NCBI GenBank assembly: GCA_028015205.1
Contig: CM051514.1
Span: 40,812,150 to 40,876,149, forward strand
Origin: Mytilisepta virgata
Lineage: Eukaryota; Mollusca; Bivalvia; Mytilida; Mytilidae
Reading direction: 5' to 3'
DNA length: 64,000 nucleotides
Position numbers and translations under genes: made by a program. The notes beneath the pieces are model-generated. The model saw only the letters and a program-made list of their open reading frames with translations. It had not been told where the DNA came from and searched no databases. Positions 1-10,575 of this stretch are shown here, piece by piece (position 1 is the first letter of the stretch; the number at the start of each line of letters is the position of its first letter).

Positions 1-595
1 CTTAGGGCAATAACTCTTAAAACTTGTGGCACGTGAAGACCGCCAAAACTTTTTAAAAAGAATTGAGTCTCATGAAGGTGGGAACATTATTTTAATCAGA
101 TATCATTTTATTTTACACTTTGGAGTAAACTAGTGTTTGACTGACAAGATACAATACTTTATATGGATACAAACTAGAAATATATTTTGTAAAGAATATA
201 TACATATATTGAACTGAGTTTTACTGTGTTTACCGCTGTGTTCTTGTTTATTCCACATTGGCTAGAGATATAAAGGGGAATTGAGATCTCACAAAACATG
301 TTTATTCCCGCCGCATTTTTGCGTCTGTTTCAAGTCAGGAATCTCCAACATTTGTTAGTCTTCTGTGTTTTTAAAATTTTGTTCCCATTTATGTTTCGGA
401 GTTAAGTGTGCCCTCCATTTCTCTGAACAAGTATGCATTATTGTTTAAGGGCCAACTGAAGCCAGCCTCCGTGATTTTCTCGCTGAGTTGAAGACCAATC
501 GGTAGCCTTGAGCTGTTTTCTGCTCTTTAGTCGGGTTGTTGTCTCACATTCCCCGTTTCCATTCTCTATTCTATAGTTTACATTGTTTGTTTTAG
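1..595. other. Non-coding flank with mussel-type dispersed repeat
   Basis: No convincing gene. About 430-578 holds a phrase (trace near tagtcgggttgttgtctcac, then ccccgtttccattct) that I associate with a dispersed repeat common in Mytilus genomes. That attribution is from memory. The rest is AT-rich unique-looking DNA. Confidence 0.35.
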
Positions 596-740
596 TTGCT
601 TTTGCCATCGTGTTTACTCTATTATTGAACCGAACGAATGATTCTAACGGAAATGGAAATGGAAATGGAGGCAGAGGAGGTGGCAGAAGACGTAAACGTG
701 ATGTACATGAGTATAACAGATCATCACTTGATAACCAGTG
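596..740 (+). CDS. Possible exon of a small precursor protein with a furin-type site
   Basis: A 145-nt interval lies between a good 3' splice site (ttgttttag, ending at 595) and a good 5' splice site (gtaagaat at 741). One frame is open throughout. It begins with a hydrophobic stretch (AFAIVFTLLL), followed by an Asn-Gly repeat, a Gly/Arg-rich run and a dibasic RRRKR site, then DVHEYNRSSLDNQ. The layout would fit a secreted propeptide. The start-codon exon was not found. A candidate next exon begins at 3414 (after tttcag), where the spliced frame would meet a stop almost at once. I do not recognise the family, and the call rests only on splice signals and the open frame. Confidence 0.3.
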
Positions 741-1121
741 GTAAGAATTGCAAATTTTAAAATCTAATTTTTGTTTTTGAAATCTAATTCTTCGTTAAAA
801 TTCATGCAAAGGGTTGAATTTGATTTGAAAACAGAGTATAAACAATTTTATTTTTTATCTGTTATCTTGTACAAGAAGTTACAAAAATAAATAAAAACTT
901 AAACAAAGAAAGACAACACTAGTTAAACGCATTCATTATAGTATTTACGATAAACATGATATAAATTGTGCGTTTTAAATGCAATTTAATATAGAACTAC
1001 ACATTTTTATTATTCATAATTAAAAAGTTGTAATAAGGAAAAAGAGCGAAAATAAATGGTTTATTATGCAAAGGATAACAGAAATAGGCAAAGCATTTGG
1101 CAAAATTCAGCATGCAAAGTT
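741..1121. other. Intergenic or intron, nothing recognised
   Basis: AT-rich sequence without a supported gene or a clear repeat. Confidence 0.4.
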
Positions 1122-2508
1122 GAGCCTCCTCATGGGGTTTTTGATTATGTGATTACTTGGCTGTTTTTTTGTGATTATTTGATTACTAGACCAAATATTT
1201 CATGATTATTTGATTATCTAGGACTGTATGTTTGATTAATTGATTTCCGAGTTGAAAAAAAATAAGATCGGAAGATAAAATATAACTACCTTGGCTCACC
1301 TAGCTTACGAACGCACGGCAATCTCGATACACAGAGAAGACCCAGATTTCATTTACAACTGTTGAAGCTTTTTAGCTCACCTGGCCTAAATGGCCATGTG
1401 AGTTATTGCCATCACTTGGTGTTCGTCGTCCGGCGTAAATTTATCTTTAAAGATCTTCTACTCTGAAACCACTGGGCCAATTGGAACTAAAATTTTAAGG
1501 AATGATGTTTGTGAGGTCTTCTACAAATAATCCTCATTTCATCTTGATCGGGCAAAAAACATGGCCGTCATGGGCAATTGCTTCTGATTGGCTGCTTCTG
1601 ATTCTCCTCTAAAGTCGCTCGGCCAAATAGAACGAAACTTGACAGGAAGCATCTATGGGGGATTCTTTACAAACTTTAAGTTCCTCCCGATCGGACTACA
1701 AATGTGGTCACCATGGGCAGTTTTTGGTTTATGATTGGCTGATATAAAGTCGCTTGACCAAATGGAACGGAACTTGACAGAAAGCATTTATGAGAGGTTC
1801 TTTACAAAGTTTCCTCATTTCGTCCGATCGGGCAACAAACATGGCCGTCGTGGTCAATTCTTGTTTCTCGTTGGTTAATTTAAATATTGGCCAATTGGGA
1901 CCAAAGTTTGATGGAATGGTCCTTTGATGGCCCCCTTCCAAAATTATGTCCTAAATGGTCCTAATTAGGAAGTTTGTTCGATTACCCGGACGATCAACCA
2001 AGATTGCCACCACAGCCCAACCATAGGACGCTATTGGAAATTCATTTAAAATTCTTCTTGTCTGAAACTACTGAGCCAATTGGAACCAAATTTAGCAGCA
2101 ATGGTCGTTAGATGGTCCTCTTTCAGAATTGTGTCCGATTACCCGGACGATCAACCAGGATGGCCGCCACAGCCTAACCTAGTTTAACATAGGACCCTAT
2201 TGAAAAATTCATTTTAAAAAGCTTCTTGTCCGGCTGAAAGCCTTCAGCCCATTGGAACCAGATTTGGCAGCCATGGTTATTAGATTGGCAAATTGAATCC
2301 AGGTGAGAGATACAGGCTCCTGGGAGCCTCTTGTTTGTTATTTTACATTTAAATTGTTATTTAATGATTGCCAAGCTTTTAGTTAATGATTATTTGATTA
2401 CTAAAGAAAATCAGTTTCTGATTACCGAAGCAAATATTTAATGATTATGTGATTATATTGGCAAAAATGGTGATTATGTAATTATTGGGACTCCCCATGA
2501 GGGGCCTC
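1122..2508. repeat. Nested interspersed repeats with inverted ends
   Basis: The outer ends are inverted copies of a gaggcccctcatgggg-type sequence (1122-1137 and 2493-2508, two mismatches). Next to each end lie short TGATTATKTGATTA repeats. Nested inside (about 1374-2336) is a second unit that starts agctcacctggcc and ends ccaggtgag...ggctcctgggagcctcttg. It contains degenerate tandem copies of roughly 150-170 bp (phrases such as aacttgacagaaagcat and cgatcgggcaacaaacatgg). The inner unit resembles a repeat widespread in bivalves. No transposase frame is visible. Confidence 0.55.
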
Positions 2509-3616
2509 AAATTTGTTTTGTCTTAAACTGTACATAAACGGCCATTTTAGTCTTATGTTCTCCTGCAAAAACATATTCACAAACAAAATCGCATACTTGC
2601 CAACATATTTTTGCTACAATCCCTGATAAAATCGGCAAGTGGTCTGGGGACCGCTCAAGGTCCCCAGTGGGTCCATGGAGAAGTCGAAAACGATTTTAAG
2701 GTATTTGGAAGCTGTTTCCAGAGTGCAAAAATGTGAATAAATGAATATTACTTTATTTTGATGTAAAATTTGATCTTAATTCTTGATATTTCGACTGGAA
2801 CAGCAGTAATGAAAACACAAGATGTAAACACATATGTGTATCCACTGTGATGAAAACTAATGGTTTGTTATTAATTGGTGCCTTTATTAACAGAAGGGGT
2901 TTTGTCTACCTTACATTATTATAAGTATAAGCACTGAAAAAATCCCTGGGAAATGAGAAATTTAGAAATTCCCGGAGAAGATTACAGTTCACCCGGTAAC
3001 CCGGTAATAGGGTCAAAGGTTCCTGGAGAAATCGGGAGCATTGGCATGTATATGAAATCGGAATAACAAGACCAAACCTTGCAGTAAATCATTTAACAAA
3101 AGTTTAGATCAGTTCAGCACAGGTAAATAATTCTTTTAACTTTTATGCGCGTCGAAGTCTTGAATTGAGACAGTCAAAGGTCAAACAATTATACGTGGTC
3201 CTTTAAAATGGTGATGTGTAGGTGTTCTCTGAGGGGAGAAGTTCCGTTCCCGGATTTCTGGACCAACAAAAATATAGGATCCCGGGAAATAAATTCTGTG
3301 TTTCCTGTTTTACATATGTGTGTAAGTACATATGTTAATTACTGATAATTACATTTATTCGTATTTTAAGAAGTTCCATGTACATATTTATATTTTTTGT
3401 TCTTAATTTTCAGGTAATGGTAAGGACAGAATGCCAAAATTTAATAGGTCGAGGGGTTTATACTAAAATAATCGGTTGCTTGAACTTATTATGACAAAGA
3501 AATAGAATTATCAAACTTGTATACATTATTTAGTGACTATTCATAGCTTAGATGTGCTTTAAAAATCATATCAATTGTAAAATATCTGATATACATATTT
3601 ATGTCATGCCTCTTTA
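2509..3616. other. Intergenic DNA, nothing recognised
   Basis: No supported coding region. A possible 3' splice site (ttttcag, ending at 3413) could belong to the gene suggested at 596-740. Confidence 0.3.
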
Positions 3617-3972
3617 GGCCATGCCAAATTGATTTTTAGTTCTTTGGATTTCGCCGATCCGATTTTCGGACTTTGTAAATTTTAAGAAATTTTTTTTGCC
3701 GCTTCATTTTGCAAAAATGCTGAAAATCCACTCTAAATTCTTCATTTTTCAAGAAATTAAAAATAGAAAGTGTTCTACTTCTCCTAATTTAGTAAAAAAT
3801 AGATATTTTTTCCATTTTGTTGGAAAACTTTAGTTTAAAAAAATGTGCCGCACGTTAATCCTTCGCCTGGAAAAAAAAGTTCTCAAGGAAAAGAATTAAA
3901 ATTTCGCTCTCTCACACCTTTTTTTTTTCCTATACAAATTCCGAAGAACTAAAAATCAATTTAGTGTGGCCT
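3617..3972. repeat. Fold-back MITE, family 1 copy A
   Basis: The ends are inverted: ggccatgccaaattgattttt on the left, aaaaatcaatttagtgtggcc on the right. The interior is rich in A/T runs. The same family recurs at 36583-36846. No coding capacity. Confidence 0.65.
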
Positions 3973-4337
3973 TTTATAATACACGCATGTCCGTAGTTAA
4001 ATCAAAATGATGCAATAAAGGTTAAACTGGAAAGGGAACAATCAAAGTAATTTGAAGATCATGTACAAAAAACATTTAGGTAACTTTAAAATTTTCTGTT
4101 ACAGCAATTGTATTATTCGAATCCAGTGTTAAATTATTTATATACAATTGGAAATGCAATTAAACAGCATTTTATTTAAATTGAGTTTTGAAATTCATTG
4201 CCATATCGTTTTATATTCAACTGTATAATTAAAAAATTATTGTCATATTTTATTCGTTCAGGATCCTGTATTTTTAAATGGCAGTTCAAAGGGCAGAAAT
4301 TCACTTGTATTGAAATTGAACATAAAAAATATGTCTC

Positions 4338-4342
<5 letters not shown>

Positions 4343-4394
<52 letters not shown>
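4343..4394. repeat. (TA)n microsatellite
   Basis: About 26 uninterrupted TA units. Confidence 0.95.
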
Positions 4395-4396
<2 letters not shown>

Positions 4397-5764
4397 GATA
4401 ATGATTTATCCTTTCTACCCTTAAGCTTTTGAAAGGAATTGAATAAAACAATTTATATGTACACTTCGGATTGCATAATGGCTGCTCCCATTAAACAAAG
4501 ACTTTTCTAAATTACCCATATGTAGAAATGCATATGCTCCTTTCGCTATAAACAAGAATCAAAACAAAAATACAGGCAATATTCTAATCGACGACAAACG
4601 GGATGTCCACTGGCTTCAAGACAACAATAACGTAACCACACACTATAATTTGTATGGTAAAAACGCGTTTGTCACGATGATTTGGTGAAACTTCTGGTTC
4701 GGGAAGCAACTGTTTGCCTGAGAGATATTCCCAAACGGAAAGCAAAATGTTCTGTGTAGTGCTCTTTTGATTAATTTTTTCTAGATCGGGAAGCAGTTTG
4801 GGCGTTTAGAAAAGATCCGCATGGCGATGGGCAATTTTGATATAACATTTTGGCTTGAGTCGATTCTCCGACCAAAACAGTCAATTTGCTTCCCCAAAGT
4901 GGACTGCACACAATTTTGCCGTTTGGGAAGCATTTCTCAAATATAAATTCTTTCCCCAACTGACGATTTCATAGATTTCTTAGAAAAAATACGAATACAC
5001 GTGTTCAAAACTGAGGGTTGAATGACGTATAAAACTAGTTCTCTTATAAATGTCAAATCAATCTATTTTGAAAAAAAAAATATCAGAATTATTAATAATA
5101 CTCTCGCATAAATAATTTTAACTAAGCCTGACAATTTCTAGTTATTTTATAACAAAGATGTAAAGAAATAAAATTGTTTTACATGAGCAGTTCGAACATG
5201 CCCTTAAATTTTACCAGAATATTAATAAGCAATTTACGCATTTTAAAGAAATATTGTAACATATCAGATTATTCAGCGTTATGTGAAGATATCAGTTATA
5301 TAACACTAATGTGCATATATTGTTGTTACTTGTGTTATCTAATTTAATAATAAATCTGGAATTGATGTTTTTTCTGATTTTTAACTGAAATTATTAAGTA
5401 AAGTCAAGAAATATCAAAAGGATATTCGAAGGAGGGGAAAATCGAAACAACTGACAAACTCCGGAGAACAACGAAGACAAAACCAAAACAATACATGCAC
5501 CACAATTAAAACTAAAAAACATCTGAACAACATGGACCTCACCGACAAACCGGAGGTAGACTGATGTGCTCCAGAAGAGTAAGCAGTCTCTGCTTCCTGC
5601 AGGACACCCGCCATGCTGCCCATGTCAAATCCGGTATGAGGTCCATTTTCATTTGGGAAACAGTTTTATCTTAGATAATGTCGATTACTGGTAACAAACA
5701 TGACTTTCATAAGAAGTGATGATATTAAAAATATTCACATTATTCTGGTTATGTAAAAAATCCA
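4395..5764. other. Intergenic DNA
   Basis: No supported gene. A short G/C-richer patch near 5440-5640 (phrase ctgatgtgctccagaagagtaagcag) looks like part of a dispersed repeat. Confidence 0.35.
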
Positions 5765-6008
5765 TGGGGTACTCGGTAGTTCGTCATGACTACTAATGAT
5801 CACTAGCTTTTCAACACTGAGGTTGTAAGTTCGAATTTCATTTGTGGCGAGTGTGTTCGACTACGATCTTAATTGACAAGGATTGCCAATTTTCCTACCG
5901 AAGGTCGGTGGTTCTCTCCCGGTACTCCCTCTTCCTGCACCAATGAAAACTGACCGCCGCGAAATTGCGAAATGTGCTGAAATGGCGTAAAACCCCAACT
6001 AAACAAAC
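5765..6008 (+). mobile_element. tRNA-derived SINE, probable
   Basis: The head resembles a tRNA (ggtactcggtagttcgtc..., with a B-box-like ggttgtaagttcgaatttc). It is followed by a body with gccaattttcctaccgaagg and a tail ggcgtaaaaccccaac followed by aaac repeats. This head-body-tail arrangement fits a mollusc SINE. Target duplications were not identified. Confidence 0.5.
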
Positions 6009-6179
6009 AAACACACAATAAAAAATCCATGAACGGGATTCGATGTAATATTATTCTCATGTATATATGACTACAGCTAAAAAGAATTCGCTCTGAATGA
6101 GGTAATTTACGATCCTTTTCTTAGCCAATATTTGTTCGGAACAGATTTTTTAACTACATTTATATGTATGTGTATCCAA

Positions 6180-6396
6180 GGGAGCAACCATTTGATTTTT
6201 AAGGGGGGGGGGGGGGGGGGGGGGGCATGGAAGTAATCTTAAGTCCTGCCTTTTCTGTATGTATCATACTTTTTTTTCACTACATTTTTTATCCTGCCTT
6301 TTTTGTTCACTAAATGTTGCATCCTGCCTTTTTTTTCAAATTCCTTCCATGCCCCCCCCCCCCCCTCCTTCCCATAAAAATCAAATGGTTGCTCCC
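6180..6396. repeat. Fold-back repeat with G/C homopolymer arms
   Basis: Left arm gggagcaaccatttgattttt plus a long G run. Right arm is a C run plus aaaaatcaaatggttgctccc. The arms are near-perfect inverted copies around a short core with repeated tcctgccttttt phrases. I associate the arm sequence with an abundant Mytilus repeat (memory). Confidence 0.6.
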
Positions 6397-7463
6397 TAAA
6401 TGGGATAACATACATGTACAGATCAAACCGGATCTATTTCATCGAATCAAATTCAGCAAATTTCAAAGTAACTCAGCATATTGTACAAAGTCAACCATAT
6501 ATTCTTTCATTTTAATGAACATATTTCAGTTCTCCGTCAAAACGAAAAATTACACCTGACTAACAAAAGCCATTGGTATGACATGAAAAAGAAGAAGAAA
6601 TCGACGGATAAATTCATTACACCATGCACGTTCAACAAAAGGATAGAGTTTTTATTGTTGTCTCCCTCAAGAATAGATTTGTCCTTAGATGATTTTGGCT
6701 TTAATCTTTTTGGTCATTATGGTCATTTTGGTATTTTTGAATTTGCTCTCAAAATGTATGATTTTCAACATTTTAGGCCTTGAGACCAACTGATGAGTCG
6801 TAAATCGACGAAATATGCACATCTTGTGCATCGAAATTGGTTATCTAAAGTCAAATTCTGACCTTTCAAACAGAAATTTCTCACATATTATTGTAACAAA
6901 CATTACGGCCTCAAGCACCTGTTTAGTGGAATTCTTTGAAAGATGTCGGTCACGTGACAACCAGTGTCCTGTCTGACCAGTTTGGTTTTCATATGTTGCT
7001 TTATTTATATAACATGATTGATATCGGTTCGAGGGTAGAAATCTGCAAGTACTTGGCTTCCTTATCATATCCAGTGTTCAATTCCAAGACATCGAACTGT
7101 CATCGCGGTAAGTAATTTTTCTCTCTTTTTTTTAATTTTCAATTTGAAATTTTGTATTTGATTAAATTGATAAATCCCTTTTTAATTCGACAAATTATGC
7201 ATATCGAAGGATTTTGTTTTAAAGATAGAACAAATTTGTGGTAAATGAAAAAAAAACACCAATTCACACCATCAAAAGGATAAAATAGAGATTTTCTAAG
7301 CGCTGACAAAAAAAAATTCTTCCAAGCACCATTAAATCAGGTATTCTAGCAATTATTCTCAAAACTGCAATGAGAGTTTAATTTTTTTTTCTCGGTATAA
7401 TTAGAGAAACCAACTTTAACAGTTATGATCAATAAAATATTGATTAAACTTGATTCTTTAATT
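6397..7463. other. Intergenic DNA next to the Polinton
   Basis: AT-rich, with short open frames of biased composition but no domain or splice evidence. Nothing supported. Confidence 0.4.
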
Positions 7464-7469
7464 AACCAA
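7464..7469. repeat. Target site duplication, left copy
   Basis: AACCAA directly before the left terminal inverted repeat. The identical hexamer follows the right end at 22525-22530. A 6-bp duplication is the hallmark of Polinton integration. Confidence 0.95.
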
Positions 7470-7911
7470 AGTAGTATGTATGCGGTTTTCAGGTCGGATT
7501 TGAGGTGGTGCTGAGGTGGTGCTACCGGAAGTGACGTCAACCGGAAATGACGTCACCGGAAGTGACGTGACCGGAACCGGAAGTCAGGTGACCGGAACCG
7601 GAAGTGATTTTTGCGCGCATGCGCAACCGGAAGTGGGTAGTTTTCCCGCCCTTTGTTGCCGGAAGTGACGCAAGTCACGTGGTAGGACCCGGATGTGTGT
7701 TCTGCGCATGCGTAGGCGGAACCGGAAGTACCCGGAAGTGGTTTGCGCAACCGGAAGTAGGGTGTTTTTTCCGCCATTTGTTGACGGAAGTGACGTAAGT
7801 CACGTGGTAGGACCCGGATGTGTGTTCTGCGCATGTTCGGGCGGAACCGGAAGTGGTTGGTGCAACCGGAAGTAGTGTTTTTCTCCATTGACGGAAGTGA
7901 CGCAAGTCACG
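7470..7911 (+). repeat. Left terminal inverted repeat of the Polinton
   Basis: About 442 bp, inverted copy at 22103-22524. It contains about 2.6 tandem units of 115-124 bp (starting near 7627, 7751 and 7866). It is dense in CCGGAAGT (ETS-type), TGACGTCA (CRE-type), TCACGTGG (E-box) and GCGCATGCGC (NRF1-type) words. Near 7570-7605 it has an extra copy of about 21 bp (accggaaccggaagtcaggt) that the right TIR lacks. Confidence 0.95.
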
Positions 7912-8101
7912 TGCTGGGACCCGAATGTGTAGGTGGAAGTCCAAAGAGACCTCCTCCAAGGGGGAGATAACTTTTCCCCATAATCTCCTCCAACAATACA
8001 AGGGGAGACAAAAAAAAGCTGATCTGCATTTAAACAAGGCTGTCAACTGTCAACATTTGAAGCAAACCATTATGATGGCTTCAAATGCAGGCTGCATTAA
8101 C
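7912..8101. other. Subterminal region inside the left TIR
   Basis: Non-coding. It includes a perfect 10-bp inverted repeat (catttgaagc at about 8054-8063 and gcttcaaatg at about 8078-8087), then the motif aggctgcattaac at 8089-8101, which also precedes the two other homopolymer tracts in the element. Confidence 0.6.
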
Positions 8102-8117
8102 TTTTTTTTTTTTTTCT

Positions 8118-8170
<53 letters not shown>

Positions 8171-8190
8171 CTAATTTTTTTTTTCTTTTG
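8102..8190 (-). repeat. Homopyrimidine (poly-A on minus) tract after the CARD-PC4 gene
   Basis: An almost pure T run on the plus strand immediately beyond the minus-strand stop codon at 8192. On the gene strand it reads as stop, poly(A), then GTTAATGCAGCCT. The same arrangement follows the protease and the polymerase. It may be a transcript-end signal or a fossil of poly(A) copying. Confidence 0.6.
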
Positions 8191-8191
8191 G

Positions 8192-8956
8192 TTATAAGTC
8201 TGGTCCATTTGGTTGACATTCACTGCAAAACATGGCACTTTCCACGTTCTGGTGGGTTACTGCACAAGGTAAGGTTTTCCTCAACTCGGGAACGAGTTCT
8301 GGGATGACTTTGTCCACCTCCTTTAATTTTTCGTACTGTTCAAAATCCAAACTCACTCCTTGGTCTGTCGGATGTAGCTCTTCGTCCAGAGGCGATAGAG
8401 AGTAATGGCGAACGTCTAACTTTAATTCCGGACTCTGTGCCGTGACGTACACGTTTCCACCGAGGTGTTTGTGTAGAGATGCGTATCTGTTGTGTTCCAA
8501 GTAATGAACGGCCTCGTCGATATCGTCCAAGGTATATTGGAGTTGTATCCAGCGAAACAGTGGGAAATACACTTCCATCCTCCCGTCAGTCAAGGTGATT
8601 CCCTCCTTTTCAACCTTCAGGTGTAAGCTGCCTCCCAGATGAAAGCTGGAATCTTCCGGGAAACAGATTTCCATGTCCTCTTTGTCGGGATCTGTCAAGA
8701 CTCCTAGCAGATCGTCCCTCCTATTCACCATCAGAGCGTGACAAAAACCGTTAAATGCATCCGGACCTCTTCTGGGTAGTAATTGTAGTAAGGTACGGGT
8801 CCGCATCTTCCTGGTTGGTTGATGACAAATGAATTCTCTCTGGTCCTCGTCCACTATGCCTCGTTGTACCAATACATCGACTACTTCGTCTACCGGCGTT
8901 TCGTTCACCAAAAGAACGTAATTCTTGAGCAAGGCTTGTCTGTGCTGTGGTTGCAT
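8192..8956 (-). CDS. CARD-PC4-PC4 fusion protein (254 aa)
   Basis: Predicted signalling/nucleic-acid-binding fusion. Residues about 3-88 form a CARD-like death-fold domain: amphipathic helices with the typical helix 4-5 signature LLQLLPRRGPDAFNGFCHAL. Two PC4 (SUB1-type) ssDNA/transcription-coactivator-like units follow. The first (about 105-150) is degenerate; the second (about 163-225) is clear, with HLGGNVYV, LDVRHY and QGVSL. A C231-x3-H235-x8-C244-x2-C247 cluster near the C-terminus may bind zinc. I chose the ATG at 8956 because a TATA box (8991-8998) sits only 35 bp upstream. The frame stays open further upstream, but that part reads through the promoter repeats. It has its own promoter and tract-like end, so it is probably a separate transcription unit. 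Seen: motifs. Known: CARDs mediate apoptosome/inflammasome contacts. Inferred: interference with host death signalling. Confidence 0.75.
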   Translation of the reverse strand: MQPQHRQALLKNYVLLVNETPVDEVVDVLVQRGIVDEDQREFICHQPTRKMRTRTLLQLLPRRGPDAFNGFCHALMVNRRDDLLGVLTDPDKEDMEICFPEDSSFHLGGSLHLKVEKEGITLTDGRMEVYFPLFRWIQLQYTLDDIDEAVHYLEHNRYASLHKHLGGNVYVTAQSPELKLDVRHYSLSPLDEELHPTDQGVSLDFEQYEKLKEVDKVIPELVPELRKTLPCAVTHQNVESAMFCSECQPNGPDL

Positions 8957-8990
8957 CTCGACGTCTGTAACGTTCGAAGGAATAAGACGA

Positions 8991-9130
8991 TATATATAGC
9001 CAGAAAGCGGACGTAAAAGAGAGCACCAAGGGTGTCTACGATCAGGTCCGCGTCCACGACATGTTGCAACATGTCTGCATGACGTCATGAAACATGGCGG
9101 CGCCCACGGTACGTGTCGCAACATGTCGAG
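8991..9130 (-). promoter_or_regulatory. Promoter of the CARD-PC4 gene
   Basis: On the minus strand, in order: a GGCGCC/GGCGG patch and CRE-like TGACGTCA near 9079-9100, a perfect palindrome catgttgcaacatg (9059-9072), one copy of the hairpin cassette (9003-9057), and a TATA box (ctatatata, 8991-8998). The same order of modules lies upstream of the polymerase gene. Confidence 0.6.
9003..9057. repeat. Hairpin promoter cassette, copy 4
   Basis: One 55-bp unit related to the three tandem units at 21070-21279. GCGGAC and GTCCGC arms enclose a second inverted pair around CACC/GGTG. Confidence 0.75.
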
Positions 9131-9221
9131 TAGGTTGCATGAAACATGCTGGGGAACGAATGAGAGAGGTGGGTCACTCTGCATTTATCCAGGCTTGTGA
9201 CTGGCTAGTGATAGGCTGCAT

Positions 9222-9294
9222 TACCCCCCCCCCCCCCCCCCCCCTTCTTTTTTTTTTCTTTTCTTTTTTTCTTTTTTTTTTTTTATATTTTTTT
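9222..9294 (-). repeat. Poly-C/poly-T tract after the protease gene
   Basis: A run of C then T-rich sequence on plus, preceded by aggctgcatta (9213-9223). It overlaps the 3' end of the protease ORF (stop at 9283). It matches the tract arrangement at 8102-8190 and 16580-16699. Confidence 0.6.
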
Positions 9295-9735
9295 AACGAT
9301 TCGTAACACGAATCTATTCACAGTGTCCGTGGCCTCTTTTGGATCCTCCAATAGTCTAGTGATATCCTTCATGACATGTCCCATACTCCGATGTATCAGA
9401 TAAAAAATGCAGTGCTGGCCGCACACCGTTGAACCTTCTTCTTGTACCCTGACGGTGTTGTATGTCCACATTCGACAATGTCGATTCATGAAGTTTAGGT
9501 AAGCGATCGAATGAGGTGGTATGCCGGTAGGATCGTAGTATTCTCCCATGGAATTGGCATCGATGTATATAGCTATCCAATGTTTTCCCTCTCGACTATC
9601 AGGATCCGTGTTCCCCACCAAGGCCGAAGACACGTTCATCTGTCTGGGTAATCGATTTCTGGCGTACACTCCTTTAAACACTGATCTGGTCCCCGGATGA
9701 TCGTTTAAGACGCCTTCGATCTCTAAAGTGTTCAT
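9283..9735 (-). CDS. Adenain-like cysteine protease (150 aa)
   Basis: Maturation protease of the Ulp1/C5 (adenovirus protease) clan, expected to process virion proteins. Catalytic residues are in the family order: H52 in GKHWIAIYID, D68 in EYYDPTG, the oxyanion Gln Q98, and C105 in TVCGQHC. The Q-to-C spacing of seven matches adenain. Length is usual for Polinton proteases. Its ATG overlaps the stop of the upstream capsid ORF by one base (TGATG at 9733-9737), suggesting coupled translation. The frame is intact. Confidence 0.93.
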   Translation of the reverse strand: MNTLEIEGVLNDHPGTRSVFKGVYARNRLPRQMNVSSALVGNTDPDSREGKHWIAIYIDANSMGEYYDPTGIPPHSIAYLNFMNRHCRMWTYNTVRVQEEGSTVCGQHCIFYLIHRSMGHVMKDITRLLEDPKEATDTVNRFVLRIVKKI

Positions 9736-10562
9736 CAGGCACTGTAATCAAACAGGACTTGTCTATTTCTGTCTATTTCGATGACGTTGTCGAACTCTGC
9801 ATACAAAACCACGTTGATGGTAGCAGGAAGTGCTTCGGCAAAATGAATTTCTAAACGTAAGTTGCCTTGTTTTATCAGTTGAAAGGTACCCACTTCAGAC
9901 ATGTCGGGGGTCAAATCGAAGCCAAACAAGGTGTAGCCTTTAGAGAAGTCTTCTCTGGAAATGGCGTTTCCTTCGTCTTGAAACATCTTTCCGGTGCTGG
10001 TATAGAGTCCCATGTAACTTCGAATGTATCCTTCCCCACCGAAATCCGGCTGCAGGGGTTTGCTGGGTATCTGTTTTCCGTCCACGTTGAGCGCGACAAA
10101 GTTTATCTTGAAGTGTTTAAAGTTAAACGGGTTTTTCGTGATGTTGCCGTTCAAAGCATCGCTTTCTACACAGCCTATGACCAATCGCTTGGGCATCTGT
10201 CCCAGGAACATGTTGTCTTGGACGTAATTGGTGTTTCCTCTAGGTACAGTGTCCACTTTGACTTCCACCCGTCGTATGGGGTATTTGCTGCTCGTTTTTT
10301 CCAAAGCTTTGATATGGGCCATGCGAATGGCCGGGCTCAACTGCACCTTTCTGACGAATAGACCTAAATCTCTAATCTTAACCTTGAAAGCATTGGCATG
10401 TCCCATCAAAGCAAAGACGTCTCTGCTCCTCCTCAGTTTGATTTTCAGTTCAACTTGATTTAATAAGTATTTATCTTGACAAAATAAGTCTACGTGAAGT
10501 TTTCCCATCATCTGGACTTGTCTGCTTTCGGCAATCAATGCCTTTCTGCTGGAGAATCCCAC
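9735..10562 (-). pseudogene. Major capsid protein, C-terminal part (downstream of frameshift)
   Basis: About 275 residues of the Polinton double-jelly-roll major capsid protein (the family often annotated as F54H12.2-like in animal genomes). Recognisable stretches include [28 protein letters not shown] and [21 protein letters not shown]. The N-terminal part lies in another frame at 10576-11034. No ATG opens this part: the frame reads in from upstream and the nominal start is GTG. The capsid gene is therefore split by a frameshift. Together the two parts have roughly the length expected for the family (about 430 residues). Confidence 0.88.
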
Positions 10563-10575
10563 GTTGTCGTCGGTT

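Noticed and set aside
6314..6783. Two overlapping plus-strand frames of 81 and 100 codons
   Set aside because: Composition follows AT-rich and homopolymer DNA; no domain or splice evidence.
7553..8046. Overlapping frames of 60-123 codons on both strands in the left TIR (and mirror images at 22025-22441)
   Set aside because: Produced by the GC-rich tandem TIR sequence; no domain, and both strands are open.
8957..9184. N-terminal extension of the CARD-PC4 frame
   Set aside because: It reads through the TATA box, hairpin cassette and CRE-like region; the ATG at 8956 sits at the expected distance from the TATA box.
9867..10361. Plus-strand frame of 164 codons opposite the capsid gene
   Set aside because: Antisense shadow of the major capsid coding sequence.
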